Below are positions 1 through 5,569 of a stretch of DNA of 12,659 bases, piece by piece. A model generated the notes under the pieces. It was not told the origin of the DNA and did no database searches. It saw only the letters and a program-made list of their open reading frames with translations. The position numbers were made by a program, and so were the translations under genes. Location: NCBI GenBank assembly GCA_021157745.1, contig JAGGWA010000179.1:1-12659 (forward strand). The letters are read 5' to 3'. How positions within the stretch are numbered: position 1 is the first letter of the stretch; each line of letters opens with the position of its first letter. Source of the DNA: Thermoplasmata archaeon. Lineage in GTDB: Archaea; Thermoplasmatota; E2; UBA202; JdFR-43.

Positions 1-181
1 ATTTTCTTACCGCCTCATAACTCGCATTTACAAATAATCCAGTTTTATTATAGCTCAATCCTGCATGATATAATAGCATTCCTAATGCTCTTTTTACATT
101 GCTTTTTCTTTCTCTAACAAAAATTTTTTTCTCTTCTATCCATTTCGCTATCCTTTCGATTATTCCCATCCCCTCATTCAT
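1..181 (-). CDS. Probable transposase, N-terminal part only (runs off left edge)
   Basis: Sixty codons are open on the minus strand from an ATG at 181 to the window edge. They give a basic N-terminus followed by a helical stretch (LSYNKTGLFVNASYEAVRK) that looks like a helix-turn-helix. This resembles the DNA-binding start of archaeal DDE transposases, although the catalytic domain lies outside the window. I prefer the ATG at 181 over an in-frame ATG at 169 because an AT-rich TATA-like box (about 201-210) lies 20-30 nt upstream of 181, the same leaderless spacing seen across the window. The family call rests on general resemblance. A non-transposase DNA-binding protein is possible. Whether the element is intact cannot be judged here. 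Confidence 0.55.
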   Translation of the reverse strand, partial: MNEGMGIIERIAKWIEEKKIFVRERKSNVKRALGMLLYHAGLSYNKTGLFVNASYEAVRK

Positions 182-200
182 GGGAAAAATTAAGGAGGAA

Positions 201-210
201 CTATAAAATT
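201..210 (-). promoter_or_regulatory. TATA-like box for the left-edge transposase-like gene
   Basis: On the minus strand this reads AATTTTATAG and lies 20-29 nt before the ATG at 181. The spacing fits a leaderless transcript. The box is AT-rich in an AT-rich region, so this is suggestive only. Confidence 0.4.
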
Positions 211-231
211 ATTCTTAAGTTGATGGTCTCG

Positions 232-247
232 TTACGAATAATCGTAA
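232..247. repeat. Perfect 6-4-6 inverted repeat
   Basis: TTACGA (232-237) and TCGTAA (242-247) are perfect reverse complements around a 4-nt spacer. On the plus strand they are followed by a run of six T (about 249-254). The repeat lies about 20 bp upstream of the TATA-like box of the transposase-like gene. It could be an operator, part of an insertion-sequence end, or a weak terminator hairpin for plus-strand transcription. No second copy that would mark an element's other end is visible in the window. Confidence 0.45.
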
Positions 248-308
248 GTTTTTTATATTCCCTCTCTACCCCCCGCCATCTCTTTTAAAAATTGGCATGA
301 TAAAAATC

Positions 309-404
309 ATGAGGGAGATGGTGTGGGATGCAGATAAAATAAGGATGGCATTGCTCCTTTACATAGCTGGCTTGCTTTTGTTGGCAGTGTTTGCAGTATT
401 GTAA
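309..404 (+). CDS. Possible 31-residue single-span membrane protein
   Basis: This short reading frame encodes a charged N-terminus (MREMVWDADKIRM) followed by one hydrophobic helix (ALLLYIAGLLLLAVFAVL) running to the stop, the shape of a tiny tail-anchored membrane protein. I chose the ATG at 309 because the AT-rich box at 282-291 is 18-27 nt upstream. In-frame ATGs at 297 (35 residues) and 318 (28 residues) are alternatives. It ends 31 bases before SRP54 on the same strand, and the SRP54 TATA box begins just after its stop. I do not recognise a family. It is shorter than, and not clearly like, the archaeal Sec61-beta/SecG protein. It may be spurious. Confidence 0.42.
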   Translation: MREMVWDADKIRMALLLYIAGLLLLAVFAVL

Positions 405-407
405 AAG

Positions 408-417
408 TATATTAATA
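408..417 (+). promoter_or_regulatory. TATA box of srp54
   Basis: TATATTAATA lies 19-28 nt before the ATG at 436. With archaeal TATA-to-start spacing, transcription would begin at or within a few bases of that ATG, giving a leaderless mRNA. This is the main argument for starting srp54 at 436 rather than at the upstream TTG at 391. Confidence 0.6.
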
Positions 418-435
418 TGGCAACATATACAAACA

Positions 436-1755
436 ATGTTAAAAAGCTTTGGCGACTCATTGAGGAGTGCATTTAAAAGGATTGTAAATGCTCCATTCGT
501 CGATAAAGATGTTGTAAAAGAAGTTGTAAAAGATATTCAGCGTGCTTTGATAACTGGAGATGTGAATGTAAAGCTTGTTCTGGAGGTATCGAGAAAAATA
601 GAGAAAAGGGCGCTTGAAGAAAAACCCCTGCCAGGAATGAGTAACAGGGAACATGTTTTGAAGATTTTACATGAAGAACTTTCCGCCATACTTGGAGAAG
701 GAAAAGAGCTGCCTTTAAAAAAGCAGAGAATAATGATGGTTGGATTATACGGACAGGGAAAGACAACAACATGCGGAAAAATAGCAAGATATTTTCAGAA
801 AAAAGGCATGAAGGTTGCCTTGATAGCAGCAGACGTGCACCGCCCTGCCGCCTATGAACAGCTAAAACAGATTGCATCCAGAATAGATGTTCCTGTTTAT
901 GGAGGAGGAAGCGACGCAGCAAAAGTTGTAAAAGAGGGACTTGAAAAATTTTCAAAATATGATGTCATAATCATCGATACCGCTGGCCGTCACTCTCTTG
1001 AAAAGGATCTGATAGAGGAAATGGAAAAGATAGCAAGCATAGCAAAGCCAGATGAAAAATTGCTTGTTATAGATGCTTCCATAGGGCAGCAGGCCGGGAA
1101 GCAGGCACAGGCATTCAATGAGGCAATAGGAATAACAGGCGTTGTCCTGACGAAAATGGATGGCACAGCCAAAGGCGGCGGCTCTCTCTCGGCGGTGGCT
1201 GCCACCCATGCACCGATAGTTTTTATTGGAACAGGAGAGCACATGGACGACATAGAGAAGTTTGATGCAAACCGCTTTCTTTCCCGCCTCCTCGGAATGG
1301 GTGATCTCGAAACTTTGATGGAAAAGGCGAGAGAGGCAATGAAGGGGAAAGAGAAGAAAATGGAAGAAACTGCAAAAAGAATGCTTAGCGGCAAGTTCAC
1401 GCTTGTTGACATGTATGAGCAGATGGAAGCTTTATCGAGCATGGGTCCGTTTCAGAAAATAGCGGAATTGCTGCCTTTTGGAGGAAAAATGAAAGATGAG
1501 GACATGTACAAAACGCAGCAGAAACTGCAGAAATACAAGGTTATAATGGATTCGATGACAAGAGAGGAGCTTGAAAATCCTGGCATCATAAAGGCATCTC
1601 GCATAAAAAGAATTGCAAGAGGGGCTGGTGTGGAAGCGAAGGATGTGAAAGAGCTGCTTCGACAGTACAACATGTCGAAGAAAATGATGAAAAGTTTCTC
1701 AAGCAAGAAAATGCAGCGCAAGCTTTTAAAGCAACTTGGTATGGGAAATATCTAG
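436..1755 (+). CDS. srp54: Signal recognition particle 54 kDa protein (SRP54)
   Basis: This is the GTPase subunit of the signal recognition particle. It binds signal peptides emerging from the ribosome together with 7S RNA, then delivers the ribosome to the FtsY receptor at the membrane. From the ATG at 436 it has 439 residues, a normal archaeal length. The N domain spans about residues 1-90. The G domain carries the P-loop GLYGQGKTT (103-111), DTAGR (181-185) and TKMDG (239-243). The methionine-rich M domain (about 295-439) contains the SRP-RNA-binding helix-turn-helix around SRIKRIARGAGV (388-399) and a basic, Met-rich C-terminus. The frame is open back to a TTG at 391, but the 15 extra residues are atypical and the TATA box fits 436. 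It is convergent with the L12 gene. Confidence 0.98.
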   Translation: MLKSFGDSLRSAFKRIVNAPFVDKDVVKEVVKDIQRALITGDVNVKLVLEVSRKIEKRALEEKPLPGMSNREHVLKILHEELSAILGEGKELPLKKQRIMMVGLYGQGKTTTCGKIARYFQKKGMKVALIAADVHRPAAYEQLKQIASRIDVPVYGGGSDAAKVVKEGLEKFSKYDVIIIDTAGRHSLEKDLIEEMEKIASIAKPDEKLLVIDASIGQQAGKQAQAFNEAIGITGVVLTKMDGTAKGGGSLSAVAATHAPIVFIGTGEHMDDIEKFDANRFLSRLLGMGDLETLMEKAREAMKGKEKKMEETAKRMLSGKFTLVDMYEQMEALSSMGPFQKIAELLPFGGKMKDEDMYKTQQKLQKYKVIMDSMTREELENPGIIKASRIKRIARGAGVEAKDVKELLRQYNMSKKMMKSFSSKKMQRKLLKQLGMGNI

Positions 1756-1778
1756 GCTATATCCTACTCTACCCCATC

Positions 1779-1801
1779 TAAAAAATAAATAAATCATAAA
1801 A
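1779..1801 (-). terminator. U-rich terminator of the L1-L10-L12 operon
   Basis: Read on the minus strand just after the L12 stop, this stretch is strongly T-rich, with several short T runs ending in TTTTTT. It has no stable stem, which fits archaeal termination on U-tracts. It lies in the 56-bp gap between the convergent srp54 and L12 genes. Confidence 0.5.
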
Positions 1802-1811
1802 GGGAGAAGGT

Positions 1812-2132
1812 TTAACCGAAGAGTGCTCCTAAGCCAGCAGCTATTTCTTCCTCGCTTACTTCTTCTTTCTCTTCCTTCTTCTCTTCTTTCTTTTCTTCCT
1901 TCTTCTCTTCTTTTGCTTCCTCTGGCTGCGCCGCCGGTTGAGCGGCTACTGGCATTGTTGCAGCCTTTTCAAGCACCTCGTCAATATTAACGCCTTCCAA
2001 TGATGCTACCAGAGCTTTTATTTTTGCTTCATCAGCTTCGATTCCAGCTGCCTCTAGCACCTTCTTCAAATTCTCCTCGTTTATCTCCTTTTTTGCGGCA
2101 TGGAGCAGCATTGCGCCATATACATATTCCAT
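1812..2132 (-). CDS. rpl12: Ribosomal stalk protein L12 (archaeal P1)
   Basis: This is the large-subunit stalk protein that recruits and activates translational GTPases. It has 106 residues, normal for archaeal P1. The helical dimerisation and P0-binding domain covers residues 1-58 ([20 protein letters not shown] opens it). An Ala/Pro/Gln hinge follows (60-70), then a Glu/Lys-repeat tail and the conserved stalk tip GLGALFG. It is the last gene of the operon, starting 4 nt after the L10 stop codon. A strong Shine-Dalgarno, AGGAGGTT (2139-2146), lies 6 nt upstream of its ATG and overlaps the end of the L10 gene. That suggests coupled translation and fits the need for several L12 copies per L10. 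The Glu/Lys repeat is encoded by a low-complexity pyrimidine tract on the plus strand. Confidence 0.97.
   Translation of the reverse strand: MEYVYGAMLLHAAKKEINEENLKKVLEAAGIEADEAKIKALVASLEGVNIDEVLEKAATMPVAAQPAAQPEEAKEEKKEEKKEEKKEEKEEVSEEEIAAGLGALFG
1842..1917. repeat. Low-complexity pyrimidine (plus) / purine (minus) tract
   Basis: The plus strand is almost entirely C and T here. On the minus strand it encodes the EEKK-type repeats of the L12 acidic tail. Read from srp54, it is a U-rich tract starting about 90 nt past the srp54 stop. It could help end srp54 transcription, which is an inference. The repeat is also prone to slippage, so the tail length may vary between strains. Confidence 0.7.
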
Positions 2133-2136
2133 TTTT

Positions 2137-2958
2137 TCAACCTCCTATTTTTTCCAATTCTTTAGCCTGTAAATAGGCTTTCCTTATAAATTCTTCTATT
2201 GTTTCTTTCGTGTATATATTGGATTCTATTGCAAGCATATAAGCATTTCTATATGCCTTCTGCAACAATAATGGCATCGTTTCCTTTGTTGGATATCCTA
2301 TTTCTATTGCCAGAGCCATAGCATTGGCTTTAGCATGCTGCATATCCTGCAATATTTTGTTTACATCTACAGCAAGTATGTCTGGAGTGTATATTATTCC
2401 ATCCTCGAAGATGGCATAAACTTGCAGCCCGATTTCCAACGGCTTTATATCAAGTCTTGTCAAAGCATTTGCAACTTCCTTGCTTATTTTTTCTCCTTTT
2501 TTGACGAGCGTGACAGTCTTGTCTATAACAACCTTGCCCCCTCTTATCGAAGCGGGAATACCAGCTTTCTGCAAGTCGCTTACAATTGGGCCAGGCTTGA
2601 ATGGAGTGTCACCTTTTTTAACAACTATGTCTTCGGGAGCTATTTCTCCCCCCTTTGCAGGCATCCTCAAACGCATTTCATTTATTTCCTTGTATACTTT
2701 GAATGGATTCATCTTGCTTGCTATTATTCCAACTTCTCCTTCCATGTAGTTGGCAAGCTCTTTCATTCCATTTTGTAGGGCAAGAGATATCAAAGATTGC
2801 TTAGAAACTCTCAAAAGAATCTTTCCCCTCATCCTTGCGCGCATTTCCTGCATCAACGAGGCAGGAATGCCACGAATACCAACTATACCAACAACAGGAT
2901 ATGATGAAACGATTTTCTTCAAATTTTCTACTTCTTCAAGCTTCCATTTCGCTGGCAT
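2137..2958 (-). CDS. rpl10: Ribosomal protein L10 (archaeal P0), short C-terminus
   Basis: This protein is the base of the ribosomal stalk, binding 23S rRNA together with L11 and carrying the L12 dimers. The rRNA-binding domain (about residues 1-105) and the inserted domain with [20 protein letters not shown] (about 118-137) are both recognisable. The C-terminal region has three successive amphipathic helices, starting near [20 protein letters not shown] and [10 protein letters not shown], as expected for sites of three L12 dimers. It stops at residue 273 with AKELEKIGG. It has no acidic hinge and no GLGALFG-like tip, both of which many archaeal P0 proteins (usually well over 300 residues) share with P1. 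The start codon abuts the L1 stop with no gap. GGGTG a few bases upstream may be a weak ribosome-binding site. Confidence 0.97.
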   Translation of the reverse strand: MPAKWKLEEVENLKKIVSSYPVVGIVGIRGIPASLMQEMRARMRGKILLRVSKQSLISLALQNGMKELANYMEGEVGIIASKMNPFKVYKEINEMRLRMPAKGGEIAPEDIVVKKGDTPFKPGPIVSDLQKAGIPASIRGGKVVIDKTVTLVKKGEKISKEVANALTRLDIKPLEIGLQVYAIFEDGIIYTPDILAVDVNKILQDMQHAKANAMALAIEIGYPTKETMPLLLQKAYRNAYMLAIESNIYTKETIEEFIRKAYLQAKELEKIGG

Positions 2959-3594
2959 TTACAACACCCTAACGCTTTTTCCCATCGTCGTTTTTACATA
3001 AACACTCCTTATATTTGCTCTTCCTCTTTCAAGTTTGCCTTCTACCCTGTCGAGAATCGTTTTGATATTTTCAGCAATTTTTTCGGGAGGCATCGTTTCA
3101 ACGCCAACATATGAATGGAAAGTTGGTTTATCTTTGGAACGTATCCTAACACTTTTCTTGAGTTTTTTAACAATTGCTTCAATATCAGCATCTGGAGGAA
3201 TTGGTTTCGGCATCTTGCCGCGAGGAGCAAAAATGCGTCCCAAAGCTTTACCTATGGATGGCATCAAAGGAGCTTCAGCAACGAAAAAATCATAGTTGCG
3301 GGCAATTTCCTTGGCTTTTTTCTTATCCTCCGCCAATTCTTTCAATTCCTCTGGCTTAATAACGATGTCAGCCACTTCTTTGGCTCGCGCCGCCATCTCG
3401 CCGCTTGCGAAAACGCCCACCTTTGCTTCCTTGCCTCTATCTGGCAGCTCTATTTCCTCATCTATTCTATTCTCTGGCTTACTCAAATCAACATCTTTTA
3501 GATTTATAACTATGTCTACCGATTGCGTGAATTTACGCTTTTTGTTGTTTTCCTCGCTCAATGCCTTCTTTACTGCATCTACTATTTCCTGCAT
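2959..3594 (-). CDS. rpl1: Ribosomal protein L1
   Basis: This protein binds 23S rRNA at the flexible L1 stalk next to the E site. In methanogens and bacteria it also represses its own operon by binding its mRNA. The family signature LGRIFAPRGKMPKP is at residues 118-131. The N-terminal FTQSVDIVINLKDVDLSKP segment is at about 22-40. Length from the ATG at 3594 is 211 residues. The frame is open to an ATG at 3618, but those extra 8 codons lie over the promoter: a TATA box at 3619-3626 is 25-32 nt before 3594, giving a leaderless transcript. L1 is the first gene of the L1-L10-L12 operon. L11, often next to L1 in archaea, is not here. I could not identify an L1-binding autoregulatory hairpin. Confidence 0.97.
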   Translation of the reverse strand: MQEIVDAVKKALSEENNKKRKFTQSVDIVINLKDVDLSKPENRIDEEIELPDRGKEAKVGVFASGEMAARAKEVADIVIKPEELKELAEDKKKAKEIARNYDFFVAEAPLMPSIGKALGRIFAPRGKMPKPIPPDADIEAIVKKLKKSVRIRSKDKPTFHSYVGVETMPPEKIAENIKTILDRVEGKLERGRANIRSVYVKTTMGKSVRVL

Positions 3595-3618
3595 AGCTAA
3601 AAGGCAATATAAATGCAT

Positions 3619-3630
3619 TATATAAAGGTT
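3619..3630 (-). promoter_or_regulatory. BRE and TATA box of the L1-L10-L12 operon
   Basis: The minus strand reads AACCTTTATATA. The TTTATATA core is 25-32 nt before the L1 ATG at 3594 and is the cleanest TATA box in the window. The purine/CC sequence ahead of it sits where the archaeal B recognition element would be. A strong promoter suits a ribosomal operon. Confidence 0.7.
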
Positions 3631-3662
3631 ATTTTTGTGCTAGCGTAAAAACAATTGAGAAT

Positions 3663-3674
3663 AAAATATTTTTA
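3663..3674 (+). promoter_or_regulatory. TATA-like box of the GPN-loop GTPase gene
   Basis: AAAATATTTTTA lies 21-32 nt before the ATG at 3695, again compatible with leaderless transcription. It shares a 100-bp divergent intergenic region with the ribosomal operon promoter. Confidence 0.5.
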
Positions 3675-3694
3675 TCTGTTTTAATATCCTTTCC

Positions 3695-4396
3695 ATGTAT
3701 ATCGTTGTCATGGGGCCTGCTGCTGCTGGGAAAACAAGCATAGCAAGGAAGCTTGCAGAATATGAGGGATTGCTTATAAATCTTGATCCTGCGAGCAATA
3801 CAAAAGCGGACATAGACATCAGAAAATGGGTGAGTGTTGAGGAAGTTCAGAGGAAATACAAGCTTGGTATAAATGGGGCATTGCTCAAAAGCATGGAGTT
3901 GATAGCGAGCATGGATGAATGGATACTGAATGACAGAAATGAAATAAAAATTGTCGATACTCCGGGGCAGCTTGAAATATTTTTGTACCATGATTATGGA
4001 AAGAAGATAGTGGAGAAGCTCTCAAAATATGATATAGTTACAGCCCTCTTTGTTGTAGATGCCAGTGAAGCGATATCGGTAGAAAATTATCTCGCCATAC
4101 TGGCTCAGAATGCAATAATAAATCTCAAGCTCATGGTTCCAAGTGTCACAACCATAAACAAAGTTGATTTGGTTGACAGAAAAAAATTGTTGAATCTTAT
4201 AGATAGAGAAAAAATTGAGGAAATGCTCTCCAAAGGAGATGCTTTGCTTTCTCTGGCAAGGGGCTTGATAGACTATGTTGAATACACAAGCATCGTGCAG
4301 CGTCCATTGCTCGTGTCTGCAAAAACAGGAGAGGGACTATATGATTTATATTCTGCCATTCATGAGGCGCATTGCGGGTGCGGAGACCTTTCATAG
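3695..4396 (+). CDS. GPN-loop GTPase with GIN in place of GPN
   Basis: The protein has 233 residues with a full set of GTPase motifs: P-loop GPAAAGKTS (7-15), DTPGQ (88-92), NKVD (155-158) and SAKTG (208-212). The layout matches the GPN-loop family (archaeal PAB0955-like proteins, eukaryotic Gpn1-3). In eukaryotes these help assemble and import RNA polymerase II; the archaeal role is not established. The defining Gly-Pro-Asn loop, inserted after switch I and reaching into the partner's active site in the dimer, here reads LGINGALLKS, so Pro is Ile (residues 58-60 G-I-N). The surrounding DIRKWVSVEEV and the later motifs are conserved, so the family call stands. The C-terminus is Cys-rich (HCGCGDLS). 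The gene is divergent from the L1 operon and appears to be a single-gene unit. Confidence 0.93.
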   Translation: MYIVVMGPAAAGKTSIARKLAEYEGLLINLDPASNTKADIDIRKWVSVEEVQRKYKLGINGALLKSMELIASMDEWILNDRNEIKIVDTPGQLEIFLYHDYGKKIVEKLSKYDIVTALFVVDASEAISVENYLAILAQNAIINLKLMVPSVTTINKVDLVDRKKLLNLIDREKIEEMLSKGDALLSLARGLIDYVEYTSIVQRPLLVSAKTGEGLYDLYSAIHEAHCGCGDLS

Positions 4397-4401
4397 AGGT
4401 T

Positions 4402-4411
4402 AACTATTAAT
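4402..4411 (+). promoter_or_regulatory. TATA-like box of the first nitroreductase gene
   Basis: AACTATTAAT lies 21-30 nt before the ATG at 4432, consistent with a leaderless mRNA for the two-gene unit that follows. Confidence 0.5.
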
Positions 4412-4431
4412 TTCCTGCTTTCATTATAACT

Positions 4432-5007
4432 ATGGTTTGCAATGAAATATATGAAAGGGCATCCGTCAGATTTTATAAAGATGAACCCATAGATGATAAA
4501 ATAGAAGAACTAATCAAAGCTGCAATCAGGGCGCCCACAGCCAGCATGCTGGAAAACTGGTTTTTTGTGGTTTTTAAAAGCGAGGGAGTAAGAAAAAAAT
4601 TGCACGAGCTTATTTTAAAGGGACACATTGAATACTATGGCAAAAGTAAGGAGAAAAAACTGAGGAAAAAATTTGAAGATGGCATGTTTTTCGCTCCATG
4701 CTATATTGGTGTTTTTGTTGAAAAAACTGGCATACTGGATGAGAAATATTCTCAGCTTGAATTAATATGGGCAATTGAAAGTGCTGCAATGGCCATACAG
4801 AATATGATGCTTAAAGCAACCGAGCTAAAACTTGGCACATGCTACATTGGAGTTGCAAACTTTCCGGATGTGGAAAAAGAGATAAAGAAAATGGCTGGTC
4901 TGGAAAATTTCTTCCTTGTTGGCTTGATTTCAATTGGTTATCCGGGCGAGGAAATAACACCAAGAAAAAGGAAGAAGAGAGTGGAAGAGATTACAAAATG
5001 GGTATGA
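4432..5007 (+). CDS. Nitroreductase-family flavoprotein (divergent)
   Basis: At 191 residues this is a normal length for the FMN-dependent nitroreductase fold. These enzymes form homodimers with FMN at the interface and reduce quinones, nitro compounds, flavins or other substrates with NAD(P)H. Visible family marks are an N-terminal RASVRFY phosphate-binding segment (9-15), APTASMLENWFFVVF (35-49) where typical members have an NxQPW motif, MAIQNMMLKATELKLGTCYIG (from 120), and SIGYPGEEITPRKRKKRVEE near the end. The altered RRSIR and NxQPW positions and the very basic Lys-rich middle set it apart from the second nitroreductase at 10038. The substrate cannot be told. Its stop overlaps the start of the next gene as ATGA, indicating one operon. 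Confidence 0.87.
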   Translation: MVCNEIYERASVRFYKDEPIDDKIEELIKAAIRAPTASMLENWFFVVFKSEGVRKKLHELILKGHIEYYGKSKEKKLRKKFEDGMFFAPCYIGVFVEKTGILDEKYSQLELIWAIESAAMAIQNMMLKATELKLGTCYIGVANFPDVEKEIKKMAGLENFFLVGLISIGYPGEEITPRKRKKRVEEITKWV

Positions 5008-5537
5008 TATGGAAAGATGAATTCTTCAACGGTATATGGAATGTTGCAAAGTTCGCAAATGATGAGCTTGAGTTGCTTAAATCCCGTGATAAAATTTTAG
5101 AAATATACATGGAATGCCATTCATTTTTAGATTTTTATGAGAGGACAAAAAGCATAATGGAACCAGCTCATGGAAACAGCATTTTCTTTTCCAGGAGATT
5201 ATCGAAAATAGTAAATTTTGTTTCAAAAAAGATGGAAAAGGGAAAGAAAGCAAAGCTTTGGTGCTACCAGCAGGCTATTCTGATGGCAGCCGGAATAAAA
5301 GCAGTTTATAGTGAGTGGAGTAACGATATAGGAAAATTCATTGGCAAAGGAGATTTTGAATTTAAATTTTATGTTGGAAGGAAAGAGAGGAGTCATGTTG
5401 AGCTTGTGATATCTAAATGGAATGGTAAAAAAATAAAGGCTGTTTCAATGGATACGCATCTTGAAGAGCATCCATTTAGCTGGAAAGGAAATGCAAGATA
5501 TCTGAATTCAGTCATGAAAACAATTCAAATCAAATAA
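5004..5537 (+). CDS. Unrecognised protein, possible transglutaminase-like Cys-His-Asp fold
   Basis: I do not recognise the family. The gene is coupled to the nitroreductase before it: its ATG at 5004 overlaps that stop as ATGA. An in-frame ATG at 4998 is the alternative, and the frame open further upstream is only a shadow of the nitroreductase. The product has 177 residues with no signal peptide or membrane span. Residues 85-100 (KLWCYQQAILMAAGIKA; Cys87) look like the catalytic-Cys helix of transglutaminase-like proteins. SHVELVISKW (His131) and KIKAVSMDTH (Asp150) follow in the order and strand context expected for the His and Asp of that triad. The N-terminal 80 residues are helical and charged. 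The match is by eye only. A role linked to the flavoenzyme is inferred from coupling. Confidence 0.8.
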   Translation: MIWKDEFFNGIWNVAKFANDELELLKSRDKILEIYMECHSFLDFYERTKSIMEPAHGNSIFFSRRLSKIVNFVSKKMEKGKKAKLWCYQQAILMAAGIKAVYSEWSNDIGKFIGKGDFEFKFYVGRKERSHVELVISKWNGKKIKAVSMDTHLEEHPFSWKGNARYLNSVMKTIQIK

Positions 5538-5540
5538 AAA

Positions 5541-5550
5541 GATTTTTAAT
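5541..5550 (+). promoter_or_regulatory. TATA-like box of the membrane protein gene
   Basis: GATTTTTAAT lies 20-29 nt before the ATG at 5570. The same T-rich stretch directly follows the stop of the preceding gene, so it may also end that transcript. Confidence 0.4.
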
Positions 5551-5569
5551 TGAAAAGAGATAGCTAAGC

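Noticed and set aside
182..296. A possible tRNA or other structured RNA left of srp54
   Set aside because: No cloverleaf, TTCGA-type T-loop or stable long stem is present. The stretch is mostly AT-rich promoter sequence.
276..321. CCATCTC / GAGATGG inverted repeat with a 32-nt loop
   Set aside because: Seven base pairs with a long unstructured loop is not distinctive, and no RNA family fits.
391..435. A longer SRP54 starting from TTG at 391
   Set aside because: The 15 extra residues do not resemble SRP54 N-termini, and they span the TATA box that fits the ATG at 436.
473..955. A 160-residue minus-strand frame inside srp54, and similar long frames opposite L10, L1, pheT and the GTPase
   Set aside because: These are antisense shadows of well-conserved genes, with unnatural composition and no promoter or family features.
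1861..1913. The repetitive tract read as a CRISPR or satellite array
   Set aside because: It is low-complexity coding sequence for the Glu/Lys tail of L12, with no spacers.
3595..3618. A longer L1 starting at ATG 3618
   Set aside because: Those eight codons lie between the TATA box and the expected transcription start, so they would not be in the mRNA.
4839..4997. A longer N-terminus for the gene after the first nitroreductase
   Set aside because: It is the out-of-frame reading of the nitroreductase's conserved C-terminus. The ATGA overlap at 5004 is the natural start.
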